Shown: positions 1 to 6,597 of the stretch, piece after piece | How positions within the stretch are numbered: the first letter of the stretch is position 1 | Layout of the letters: each line of letters opens with the position of its first letter | Assembly: GCA_039182515.1 (NCBI GenBank) | Contig: JBCDCE010000089.1 | Coordinates: 1-7,610, forward strand | Source: JBCDCE01 sp039182515 | GTDB taxonomy: Bacteria; Pseudomonadota; Alphaproteobacteria; Rhodobacterales; Rhodobacteraceae | DNA: 7,610 nucleotides | Direction: 5' to 3' | Program-made: the position numbers and the translations under genes | The notes under the pieces: model-generated | What the model was told of the DNA's origin: nothing | The model's database searches: none | The model's input: only the letters and a program-made list of their open reading frames with translations

Positions 1-1251
1 CCATAATGTTGCTGATAAGCCATACTTTACGTTATTTGCCATTTGCAATACCTCAGCTTCTGTTTCAAAGGGCATTAGTGTTACAACTGGACCAAAAATT
101 TCTTCCTGAGCGATACGCATGTTATCCGTCACATCTGCAAACACCGTTGGTTCGATGTAAAAACCGTCTGTGAGTTGAGCGCTGTCAGCTTTCCGTCCTC
201 CGGCCACCAAGCGCGCGCCTTCGGCTTTGCCAATCTCTATATAGCTCAGCACTTTTTCCATCTGGGCTTTAGAAACCATCGGGCCCATCTGGATGTCTTC
301 GTCCATTGGATCTCCCAGTTTGATCGCGCGGGCACGCTCAGCAAAACGCTCAAGAAAGCGTTCGTAAAGTCCAGATTGCACAAAGACGCGCGTTCCGTTG
401 GAGCAAACTTGGCCAGAGGAATACATGTTCCCGAGCATTGCACCGCCCACGGCATCTTCGAGGTCCGCGTCGTCAAAGATCACGAGAGGAGATTTACCGC
501 CCAGTTCCATTGTTGCGTGTTTAAGGTTTTTTGCCGCGGCCTCGTAGACCTTTCGGCCCGTTGGAACTGACCCCGTGAGGGAGATCTTTGCAATGCGAGT
601 ATCCTTGACCATCTGAGCGCTGGCCTCTCTCAGGCCTTGGATCACGTTGTAGCACCCCGCTGGCAGGCCTGCTTCGTGGAGGATTTCAGCGACTTTGAGG
701 GCGCACAGGGGCGTGGTCTCAGACGGTTTGAAAACCATCGTGTTGCCACAAGCCAGAGCAGGCGCCCCCTTCCAGGCCGCAATCTGAGTAGGGTAATTCC
801 ATGCCCCAATGCCTAGGCAGACGCCCAAAGGCTCACGGATTGTGTATGCAAAGTCTTGCCCCAGAGGGATATGCTCTCCCGTCAGGCTTCCTGCGAGCCC
901 ACCAAAGTACTCTAACGCTTCGCGGGCAGAGGTCGCGTCTACATAAAGTGTTTCTTGCAGCGGTTTGCCAGTATCAAATGTCTCTAAGATAGAGAGTTCT
1001 CGGTTGCGCTCGCGCATAATGTCGGCAGCGCGACGTAAAATGCGGCCGCGTTCCGTGCCAGGGGTTGCGGCCCAGGCCTTCTGCGCAGATCTTGCCGATG
1101 AAATTGCGGCTTCGACTATGGCAGGTGTCGCTGAATGGACCTGCGCGATTTTTTCGCCGGTGGCTGGATAAATCACATCAATGATTTCGCCGTCAGTGTC
1201 TTCAATATATGAGCCATTGATAAAGTGGCTGGCTATGGGTGTTGGTGTCAC
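1..1251 (-). CDS. betB: Betaine aldehyde dehydrogenase, C-terminus cut off by window edge
   Basis: This cytoplasmic NAD(P)+-dependent enzyme oxidises betaine aldehyde to glycine betaine, the second step of the choline-to-betaine osmoprotectant pathway. The reading frame stays open from a GTG at 1251 to the left edge and gives 417 residues; the family is about 485-490 long, so roughly 70 C-terminal residues are missing. Visible aldehyde dehydrogenase motifs are GAWNYP with the oxyanion Asn152, the MELGGKSP block with general-base Glu249, and GQVCSNGTRVFV with nucleophile Cys283. The Glu-to-Cys spacing of 34 is normal. The sequence around both motifs (KSPLVIFDDADLEDAV and VCSNGTRVFV) is typical of BetB rather than of generic aldehyde dehydrogenases. 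The GTG start is supported by a purine-rich AAGGGGAAG just upstream and by the family-like N-terminus ASHFINGSYIEDTDG. betA may follow beyond the left edge; no betI or betC lies on the upstream side. Family assignment is secure; the exact substrate is inferred. Confidence 0.93.
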   Translation of the reverse strand, partial: MTPTPIASHFINGSYIEDTDGEIIDVIYPATGEKIAQVHSATPAIVEAAISSARSAQKAWAATPGTERGRILRRAADIMRERNRELSILETFDTGKPLQETLYVDATSAREALEYFGGLAGSLTGEHIPLGQDFAYTIREPLGVCLGIGAWNYPTQIAAWKGAPALACGNTMVFKPSETTPLCALKVAEILHEAGLPAGCYNVIQGLREASAQMVKDTRIAKISLTGSVPTGRKVYEAAAKNLKHATMELGGKSPLVIFDDADLEDAVGGAMLGNMYSSGQVCSNGTRVFVQSGLYERFLERFAERARAIKLGDPMDEDIQMGPMVSKAQMEKVLSYIEIGKAEGARLVAGGRKADSAQLTDGFYIEPTVFADVTDNMRIAQEEIFGPVVTLMPFETEAEVLQMANNVKYGLSATLW

Positions 1252-1374
1252 GTTTCTTCCCCTTGCATTGCCTCTAAGTGACGGGGCTATTGGGTTTGGG
1301 TCAATCCTGAAACCGACCCTTGCTTGGGCGAGACAGGCATCAAACCTCAGCAACACAGGAAGAGGGCACATTCG
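1252..1374. promoter_or_regulatory. Divergent intergenic region between betB and the FAH-family gene
   Basis: These 123 bp separate two outward-facing genes and must hold both promoters, unless one gene is read from elsewhere. On the minus strand TTGACC (1304-1299) resembles a -35 box for betB, but the hexamer 17-18 bases on is a poor -10. On the plus strand TTGCAT (1263-1268) followed after 17 bases by GCTATT is an equally weak candidate. Short interleaved inverted repeats occur: GGGTC at 1298-1302 with GACCC at 1315-1319, and GGTTT at 1293-1297 with AAACC at 1310-1314. They could be an operator, but arms this short are expected by chance. No BetI-type site was recognised. Confidence 0.4.
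1358..1365 (+). promoter_or_regulatory. Ribosome binding site that fixes the FAH gene start
   Basis: GGAAGAGG lies about 9 bases before the ATG at 1375. It supports that ATG over an in-frame upstream start at 1324, which has no comparable site and would add 17 residues not expected in the family. Confidence 0.65.
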
Positions 1375-2223
1375 ATGAAGATTATTCGGCTAAAAACCAA
1401 ACGTGGCATCGTGCCCGCCGCAATCGATGCAGAGGGGCGTTATCGAGATCTTTCAAGCCATTTGGCGGATCTCTACGCCGATCTCGTGGGCTCGCGGCTC
1501 TTAAAGCGCTTGTCGAAGATTGAGATCTCGATTTTGCCTGTGGTTCGGCATGTCACAGGTATTGCGCCTGTGCTTGGAGATGTGCGTCGCATGTTTTGTA
1601 TTGGGCGGAACTATAAAGCCCATGCAGAGGAAACCGGTAGCGCTGTGCCGGAGCAGCCGTTTGTCTTTATGAAAGTGTGCCCGCCAACAGGTGCTGAAGA
1701 TCCAATCATGATGCCGAAAACCGCGACAAAGCTTGATTACGAAGTGGAATTGGCTGTGGTGATCGGCGCGCGAGGGCAACACTTGGCACAAGAGGACGCG
1801 CTCAATATCGTAGCAGGCTATACGGTTTTGAATGACGTCTCAGAACGCGTTTTTCAAAAAGAGCGCGGTGGGCAATTTGTGAAGGGGAAATCGAGCGACA
1901 GCTTTGCTCCGCTTGGCCCATGGTTTGTGACTGCTGATGAGGTGCCAGATCCGCAGGCTTTGCAGCTCTGGACGCGCGTGAATGGTGAAATTCGCCAAGA
2001 TGGTCGGACCGCCGATATGATTTTCCCAGTTGCCGAACTCATTGCTCATATTTCTGAATTCATCACACTGGAGCCGGGTGATGTAATCGCAACGGGTACG
2101 CCGGATGGCGTTGGCGCAGGCATGACACCGCCAGGGTTTCTTAATGTTGGGGATCAATTGCAGATGGGCATTACGGGCCTTGGTGAACAAAACACGCGCG
2201 TTGTTGCCTATTCGGAGGTCTAA
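1375..2223 (+). CDS. FAH-family hydrolase/lyase (ureidoglycolate lyase or diketo-deoxyfuconate hydrolase-like)
   Basis: This 282-residue cytoplasmic enzyme belongs to the fumarylacetoacetate hydrolase C-terminal-domain family, metal-dependent enzymes that cleave C-C bonds in dioxo acids or act as hydratases or decarboxylases. An N-terminal domain of about 65 residues (MKIIRL...DLSSHL) is followed by the FAH fold. Visible signatures are FCIGRNYKAHAEE with His83, the metal ligands Glu123 and Glu125 in DYEVELAVVIG, Asp154 in GYTVLNDVSER, the lysine loop FVKGKSSD near 169-175, and the closing ATGTPDGVG at 239-247. GGQFVKGKSSDSFAPLGPW and DEVPDP closely resemble proteins annotated as ureidoglycolate lyase or 2,4-diketo-3-deoxy-L-fuconate hydrolase. 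No neighbour supports purine or fucose catabolism, so the substrate is open. It is divergent from betB, and its TAA overlaps the stop of the convergent ABC permease gene, leaving no room for its own terminator. Confidence 0.9.
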   Translation: MKIIRLKTKRGIVPAAIDAEGRYRDLSSHLADLYADLVGSRLLKRLSKIEISILPVVRHVTGIAPVLGDVRRMFCIGRNYKAHAEETGSAVPEQPFVFMKVCPPTGAEDPIMMPKTATKLDYEVELAVVIGARGQHLAQEDALNIVAGYTVLNDVSERVFQKERGGQFVKGKSSDSFAPLGPWFVTADEVPDPQALQLWTRVNGEIRQDGRTADMIFPVAELIAHISEFITLEPGDVIATGTPDGVGAGMTPPGFLNVGDQLQMGITGLGEQNTRVVAYSEV

Positions 2224-3533
2224 CGGCGCAGCACGTCCACAAGCGGTGCACGCAATGTAGCCCAAGCTGGGATCAAAGAGAGCAGCGAAGCAATACTCAC
2301 AAAGCCCAAGACCAAGCGTACCTCGCCCCAAGCGAAGGACGTAGGGATCGCAACACCTGTTTGTGCTGCAACAATCTGAGCTAGAACCGCAGAGGAGATC
2401 AGCCCAAGCAAGACGCCCAACACTGCGCCTGCCGCTAACAGGGTTGTAGCGTAGCTCCACACGACAGCCATTACAAAACGCCCCGGCGCACCTAGTGCTC
2501 TCAGCATGGCCATCTGAGGTTGGAAAAGCTTCGTCAAAATAAAAAGGGCCAACAGAACAGCAAGGGTTACCAAAATTTGGGTCACCCGGGCCATCAACCG
2601 CATGGCTTCAGAAATGTCGCCCATAAGCCTGTGGAGTTGGTTGAGAATTGCGCCAGGGAAAAACGCCATCGTATCCGTTTCGCGGTTAAACTCGGCCTGC
2701 AAGCTATAGGTTGATCCCAGGCTTTCTGCTTGGATTACAACGGCCGGTGTTCCCGGGAAGTAGGCCGCATCATAAGGAGGACCCAGCTGGTCAGCCCGTT
2801 CTGGTGCATGGCCTGTTGCCAATCCATGCACTGCCCAAACTTCCTCGACAGGTACCAAAATCGCTTGGTCCCAGGGAGAGCCCGTGGCGCTCATTTTTCC
2901 AACTACTTTAAAAACCTCACCGGCGTGTGCGCCAACCTGAGCAGCGTCTCCAAAGCCATGGGATGGCTCGAATGTTTCCCCAATCTCCAAGGGAACAGCG
3001 CTGCCTGCGACCGCCTCTTGTTTGGTTAACCAAAACCTTCCTTCGATAGAGCCTTCTGTAAGATGCTCTAGGAATTGTGCAGTTGTTCCAACGACAATGA
3101 AGCCTTGCCAACTGTCTCCGAAGGCCAGGGGTGCAGCTAAAGAAACACGCGGATGGGTTTCAACTTCTGAATAAATGTCACCGTTTATGAGTGGCAGGTC
3201 TGTGGGTTGCAAAAAGACGGTAGCCAAAAGTGTGGTTATTTCTGACCCAGGGGCGGCAACGATGAGATCAAACTTATCCGCAGCCTGAGCGCTCCCCTGG
3301 CGCAATCCTCGCTCTTGGCTGAGTAAGCCAATCCCAAGCCCAAGCGCGCAGCCGATCAGAATAACAAAAAGCGCATTGGCCCATGCGAAGCGCTTCAAAA
3401 GAGCAACTACGAGCGACCACGGGGCGAAGCCACGAAACAGACAAAATCCAACAAGAAAAGTGGCGAGCAAGAGTCCAAATGAGGTCAGGCCATCTTGCAA
3501 ATGCATAGGGAGTGAAAGCCAGAAGGGCGTCAT
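2220..3533 (-). CDS. FtsX/MacB-type ABC transporter permease
   Basis: This 437-residue inner-membrane protein is the permease partner of the ATPase encoded just upstream. Predicted membrane segments lie near residues 19-36, 51-71, 317-336, 353-383 and 406-425. A large soluble domain, about 72-310 and probably periplasmic, separates the N-terminal pair from the C-terminal three. After the third segment comes QPQMAMLRALGAPGRFV, the cytoplasmic coupling stretch typical of FtsX-like permeases (lRalGa). The protein ends ATLRAPLVDVLRR, like the usual FtsX-family tail. The extra N-terminal helix before the canonical first one is a minor variation. The periplasmic motif ADKFDLIVAAPGSE near 85-98 recalls a permease subfamily found beside metal-related genes in other proteobacteria (from memory). 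The gene overlaps the ATPase by four bases (ATGA), so translation is probably coupled. Substrate unknown: lipoprotein or lipid extraction, peptide export and metal handling all remain possible. Confidence 0.88.
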   Translation of the reverse strand: MTPFWLSLPMHLQDGLTSFGLLLATFLVGFCLFRGFAPWSLVVALLKRFAWANALFVILIGCALGLGIGLLSQERGLRQGSAQAADKFDLIVAAPGSEITTLLATVFLQPTDLPLINGDIYSEVETHPRVSLAAPLAFGDSWQGFIVVGTTAQFLEHLTEGSIEGRFWLTKQEAVAGSAVPLEIGETFEPSHGFGDAAQVGAHAGEVFKVVGKMSATGSPWDQAILVPVEEVWAVHGLATGHAPERADQLGPPYDAAYFPGTPAVVIQAESLGSTYSLQAEFNRETDTMAFFPGAILNQLHRLMGDISEAMRLMARVTQILVTLAVLLALFILTKLFQPQMAMLRALGAPGRFVMAVVWSYATTLLAAGAVLGVLLGLISSAVLAQIVAAQTGVAIPTSFAWGEVRLVLGFVSIASLLSLIPAWATLRAPLVDVLRR

Positions 3534-4189
3534 GACAATCGCCCATCTGAAAGGCTTACCACCCTGTCCATGCGGGCCAGCACGGCTTCATCGTGGCTTA
3601 CAACGATTAAAGTGGTGCCCTCCACGCGTGTCTGTTGGACAAGATCCTCCGCAAGCGCATCTGCCGCTTGGCGTTGCAAATTTGCCGTGGGTTCATCAGC
3701 CAATATGATGGGCGCGGATTTTGCCATGGCTCTGGCAACCGCAACACGTTGGCGCTCGCCGCCTGAAAAAGACGCGACGGATCGTTTTGTATTTGGCACC
3801 CTCATAGCCTCAAGCAAAGATGATGCTGATGAACGTATCGCGTGTCTTTCCGCATGACGTGAAAAAAGCGCAGTCAAACTTGCATTTGCAAAGGCGCTTA
3901 GCTCGTCAAATAAGAGGTAGTCTTGAAAGATCATCCCGATGAAGTCGGCCCGAAATTTTGTCAGTGCAGCGCCCGAAAGTGCTGTGATCTCTGTCTCACC
4001 CCACAAAATGCGACCTGAAGATGCTGGCAACAATCCAGCTAAAGCGAAAAGGAGAGTGGACTTTCCCGCTCCGGAAGGTCCTTGGATACCCAAAGCTTGA
4101 CCGGCTGGAACCTGAAGCTGTTTTACCGCCAAAAGCTCTTGACGATCTTGCTCGACGCGTAGGTCTTTGATGTTAAGGGCCAGGGTCAT
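3530..4189 (-). CDS. ABC transporter ATP-binding protein, LolD/MacB/FtsE type
   Basis: This 219-residue cytoplasmic ATPase powers the downstream FtsX-type permease. All nucleotide-binding elements are present and look active: Walker A GPSGAGKST (37-45), Q-loop Gln89 in MIFQDYLLFDELSA, signature FSGGERQRVAVARA (141-154), Walker B IILADEP (161-167) with catalytic Glu166, and the H-switch His199 in VVSHDE. The signature begins with Phe instead of Leu, a tolerated variant. I chose the ATG at 4189 because MTLALNIKDLRV matches how this family begins. An in-frame GTG at 4204 and a TTG at 4222 would add 5 and 11 residues that look unlike the family. None of the three has a good Shine-Dalgarno sequence, so the start is uncertain. 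The stop overlaps the permease ATG. The peroxidase gene ends 93 bases upstream on the same strand with no obvious terminator between, so a common transcript is possible. Confidence 0.92.
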   Translation of the reverse strand: MTLALNIKDLRVEQDRQELLAVKQLQVPAGQALGIQGPSGAGKSTLLFALAGLLPASSGRILWGETEITALSGAALTKFRADFIGMIFQDYLLFDELSAFANASLTALFSRHAERHAIRSSASSLLEAMRVPNTKRSVASFSGGERQRVAVARAMAKSAPIILADEPTANLQRQAADALAEDLVQQTRVEGTTLIVVSHDEAVLARMDRVVSLSDGRLS

Positions 4190-4216
4190 TTGGAGCTTCG
4201 TCACTTTCGACTTGGG

Positions 4217-4241
4217 CCGCAAATAGGTTCAATTTTTGCGG
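4217..4241. repeat. Perfect 7-bp inverted repeat upstream of the ABC ATPase gene
   Basis: CCGCAAA (4217-4223) and TTTGCGG (4235-4241) are perfect inverted copies separated by 11 bases, giving arm centres 18 bp apart. The element lies 27 bases before the chosen ATPase start, within the 93-bp gap after the peroxidase gene. The geometry would suit a dimeric regulator or an mRNA hairpin sequestering the start region. A T-run directly after the arm is absent in the direction of transcription, so it is not a standard intrinsic terminator. Function is inferred only. Confidence 0.45.
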
Positions 4242-4282
4242 TTTTGCTTTTGGATTATGGTCGGCTTTATCGATCCCTTCGA

Positions 4283-5566
4283 CTAATGATCAACAGGCAA
4301 TTCCGATGGCACTTCAGTCGGAATTCCTAAGGGTCGCGAGAGCGCAGATGTGCCCGTAAGGCTTTCAAGAAACGCGACGATATCTAAAATTTCCGAGTCT
4401 GTACGCGAGGGAAGGTCGATATCGAGCTTAGCCGCTTGGCGCGCCATTTCTCTGACGTCGCTCTGAATGACAAAGTCAATTTCTTGGAGCCAGGGTATTT
4501 CTGGTAGATTTGCGTCGGATGGATGCCATGACTTGCGAGCTTCTGTTGGAGCTAAATGATGCCGGACCATCGCTTCCAACGTCGGATATGCGCCATTGTG
4601 ACCGTATGGGGCCGTTAGCGCGACATTCCGCAAAGACGGAACTCGGAAACGATAAGCATCTGAAAGCGCGTCGCTTTCTCCCATGCGTCCAACGTCCCTG
4701 GGCATTGGATCAAATCGACGTGTGCGCCCAGGTCCAAAAGAGGGCAGTCCTAGGGCGTAAAAGCTCTGATTGGTGAAAAGCGGTCCGTTGTGACAGCCGC
4801 TACATCCCGCTTCTCCGAAAAAGAGTTGGCGACCCCGCTCTGCAGGGGCGAGCAGGGGCGTGCCCTGGGTCACAAGTGCGTCGTAAGGGCTGTCGAAGCT
4901 TTGCCATTCTGAGGCGATGAACGCGCCAATCGCGTTACCTATATGCACAATTGAAAGATCTTCGGCGCTCTTTATCTCGGGGTAGATGGCTTTGAAGCCG
5001 TGTAAATAGCCCGGGAGATTGGCAACCCGTTTTGCTAAGATCGGCCACGCGCGGTCAATGCGGATTTGCGTGGCATGTGTGACTTCATTTTCACCCAAAT
5101 TACCCGCCATCTCAAATTGGGCTGTCATAGGGAACAGGGCTTGAGCTGCCAAAATCGTATCGAGCCCTTGGGGCAGCCATTCCTCGGCCGGCGAGTTAAA
5201 CCCGTTGCTGTAGAGTTCAGAGGGGGTGAGACGTCCGTCGTGGAACATCACTCTTACGTCTTTGTGACCGAGGTTCCAAAGTGCGGGCGCGTTTCGTGGC
5301 ACGCGCTTACGAATCTTATCTCGCCCGACACCGCCTTTCCGCTGCAATCCAACGCCATGGCCGCCCTCACCAATTCCTAGGCTTAGACCATCTGTCCCAT
5401 GCAGCCGGTGGTGATGGCATGTGCCACAAGAAATGTTGCGGTTGCCCGATAGAATTTTATCATAGAAAAGCAGCTGTCCCAGGCGTTCCAATTCTGGATT
5501 GGGCGCCGGGAAATCCGTGGCTTGCATTGTCGCTGCGTCAAGCGGTGAGGCCAGTAGAAGGACCAT
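4283..5566 (-). CDS. Di-heme cytochrome c peroxidase / MauG-family protein, periplasmic
   Basis: This protein belongs to the bacterial di-heme cytochrome c peroxidase/MauG family, periplasmic proteins that reduce H2O2 with electrons from small c-type cytochromes or carry out other high-valent haem oxidations. From the ATG at 5566 it has 427 residues, a normal length. Two haem-attachment sites are visible: CGTCH (Cys47, Cys50, His51) and CSGCH (Cys255, Cys258, His259). Further family signatures are LGQLLFYDKILSGNRNISC, GLSLGIGEGGHGVG, PRNAPALWNLG, the GENEV block after the first domain, and SLRNVALTAPYGHNGAYPTLEAMV. After the last one comes His336-His337 where classical peroxidases have Met and MauG has Tyr. 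The start is uncertain: the ATG gives a very short leader without positive charge (MVLLLASPLDAA), while an in-frame TTG at 5635 would give a 34-residue leader with a Lys/Arg-rich n-region ending in the same hydrophobic core. A longer open frame up to 5998 merely runs antisense to the Sel1 gene. Confidence 0.9.
   Translation of the reverse strand: MVLLLASPLDAATMQATDFPAPNPELERLGQLLFYDKILSGNRNISCGTCHHHRLHGTDGLSLGIGEGGHGVGLQRKGGVGRDKIRKRVPRNAPALWNLGHKDVRVMFHDGRLTPSELYSNGFNSPAEEWLPQGLDTILAAQALFPMTAQFEMAGNLGENEVTHATQIRIDRAWPILAKRVANLPGYLHGFKAIYPEIKSAEDLSIVHIGNAIGAFIASEWQSFDSPYDALVTQGTPLLAPAERGRQLFFGEAGCSGCHNGPLFTNQSFYALGLPSFGPGRTRRFDPMPRDVGRMGESDALSDAYRFRVPSLRNVALTAPYGHNGAYPTLEAMVRHHLAPTEARKSWHPSDANLPEIPWLQEIDFVIQSDVREMARQAAKLDIDLPSRTDSEILDIVAFLESLTGTSALSRPLGIPTEVPSELPVDH
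5556..5562 (+). promoter_or_regulatory. Ribosome binding site for the Sel1-repeat gene
   Basis: AGAAGGA sits 10 bases before the ATG at 5573 and supports that start. It lies inside the first codons of the peroxidase gene on the other strand. Confidence 0.6.
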
Positions 5567-5572
5567 TCCAAG

Positions 5573-6043
5573 ATGCGCAAGATAGTGTTTGCCTTTTTGC
5601 TTTTTGTAACGCCCGCTTCGGCCGAGATCGAACAAGCGCGCGATTTGATGGAAGCAGGTGCTTTCGAAGAAGCGCGCGCGGCCCTCTGGCCTGCGGCGCG
5701 GTCTGGAAACGCAGATGCTGAAGAGCTTATCGGCGTCATGTACGCTCTTGGGTTGGGTGTGGACCAAGATCCTATTAGAGCCTTTGACTGGTATCTGCGC
5801 AGCGCCATGAAAGGCCACCCCGGGGCTCAAAGTGGCGTTGGATGGTATTATGAAGTAGGGCTCGGCATGCCTGCTCCGGACTTGGTACGTGCGTATTTGT
5901 GGTACGTTTTGAGTGCTATTGGCGGTGACCCAGACGCGGCGATAAGCCAAGATGAGGTGGTCAAAAAAATGACTAAGGCGGAGATTGAGAAAGCGCATGA
6001 GCTGATCGACGACTACCGAGTGTGGATGTATCCCTTTCGGTAA
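5573..6043 (+). CDS. Small exported Sel1-repeat protein
   Basis: This 156-residue protein starts with a clear Sec signal peptide: a basic MRK, a hydrophobic IVFAFLLFVTP core and a cleavage motif ASA before Glu18. The mature protein is a short helical solenoid. A TPR-like half (EIEQARDLMEAGAFEEARAAL) at about 18-38 is followed by two Sel1-like units near 48-83 and 84-119, recognisable by ELIGVMYALGLGVDQDPIRAFDWYLRSA and SGVGWYYEVGLGMPAPDLVRAYLWYVLSA. A charged helical tail (about 125-150) ends at YPFR. Sel1 repeats generally serve as protein-protein scaffolds; no enzymatic residues are expected, and the partner is unknown. The gene is divergent from the peroxidase gene with only six bases between the two ATG codons, so its promoter must lie inside the peroxidase coding sequence. 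A role in the same envelope process is suggested only by position. Confidence 0.87.
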   Translation: MRKIVFAFLLFVTPASAEIEQARDLMEAGAFEEARAALWPAARSGNADAEELIGVMYALGLGVDQDPIRAFDWYLRSAMKGHPGAQSGVGWYYEVGLGMPAPDLVRAYLWYVLSAIGGDPDAAISQDEVVKKMTKAEIEKAHELIDDYRVWMYPFR

Positions 6044-6133
6044 ACCGTATTCAGCTTTCTGCTGACGTCCAGTGGAATGTGCGCTTCCGCGACATGAGCG
6101 CTCGCGCGAGAAGTGCCCTAAGGCCCCTAGATC

Positions 6134-6334
6134 TTATTGGTTTTCATTTTGAATATCGCTGGGCTCAAACGAGGTTGTGTCAGTTATGTACTGATATCTG
6201 ACGCGTCGGATTGGGGTCGCGCGAAAGTCGCGTGCAAATATCGGGCCGTCAATCGAGAACCGACCGTTGGGTTGTTCGTCCCCAGCCGCTGGAATTCTCG
6301 TATAGCGTAGAGGTTTTGTGGGCAAACGCGGCAT
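6134..6334 (-). CDS. Hypothetical 66-residue protein
   Basis: I do not recognise this protein. It is small, basic in its N-terminal half (MPRLPTKPLRYTRIP) and rich in Arg and Pro, and it ends in an acidic, polar tail (SFEPSDIQNENQ). It has no signal peptide, membrane segment, Cys pair or other metal site. The main support is a strong Shine-Dalgarno sequence, GAGGGAG, a few bases before the ATG, and the lack of any competing gene on the other strand. It is convergent with the Sel1-repeat gene and divergent from lon. It could be a real lineage-specific small protein or a chance open frame. Confidence 0.45.
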   Translation of the reverse strand: MPRLPTKPLRYTRIPAAGDEQPNGRFSIDGPIFARDFRATPIRRVRYQYITDTTSFEPSDIQNENQ

Positions 6335-6339
6335 AGAAT

Positions 6340-6346
6340 CTCCCTC
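6340..6346 (-). promoter_or_regulatory. Strong Shine-Dalgarno sequence for the 66-residue ORF
   Basis: Read on the minus strand this is GAGGGAG, ending 5 bases before the ATG at 6334. It is one of the best ribosome binding sites in the window and is the main reason for accepting the short gene. Confidence 0.5.
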
Positions 6347-6597
6347 GCGCTCAGGTCGTCAACCAAACGCGTCTTTTCGGTTTTTGCTTGCAAGCGGTGC
6401 GACAAACGAAGCCTTCTGGTCGTTTCGGGCGAGCAATTTGGACAACAACAGCACGGCGCAGAGGCGATGCTAGCCTCACTCGTGCCAAGTTTTTCAAAAC
6501 AAATCGTTAAATTGTTGAGGATAACTCGGAAAAGCCTCGGAGCTGCCCTTGTCTCGTCGATTCACTTTGGGCAATTTGGCCCACAAGCAGATGGCAT
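6347..6597. other. Non-coding stretch upstream of lon and of the small ORF
   Basis: No convincing gene was found on either strand; the open frames here lack family resemblance and supported starts. The stretch holds the perfect 10-bp palindrome GCTTGCAAGC (6386-6395), too short to interpret. It presumably carries the promoter of the divergent 66-residue ORF, but I see no well-formed -35/-10 pair. A vegetative lon promoter may also lie here. Confidence 0.4.

Noticed and set aside
1840..2460. 206-residue minus-strand open frame with several Cys residues
   Set aside because: It spans the antisense of the FAH gene and another frame of the permease gene, both of which are clear families; the cysteines form no regular metal-binding pattern.
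3021..3034. Perfect 14-bp palindrome TTTGGTTAACCAAA
   Set aside because: It lies inside the permease coding sequence, encodes ordinary residues, and one such palindrome is roughly expected by chance in a window this size.
5567..5998. N-terminal extension of the peroxidase reading frame up to 5998
   Set aside because: It runs antisense to nearly all of the well-supported Sel1-repeat gene, has no family resemblance, and would bury the signal peptide deep inside the protein.
6051..6110. Small hairpins after the Sel1 gene (TCAGC-TTTCT-GCTGA at 6051-6065, CTCGCGCGAG at 6101-6110) as terminators
   Set aside because: The first stem is only 5 bp and the second leaves too small a loop; neither is followed by a T-run in either direction.
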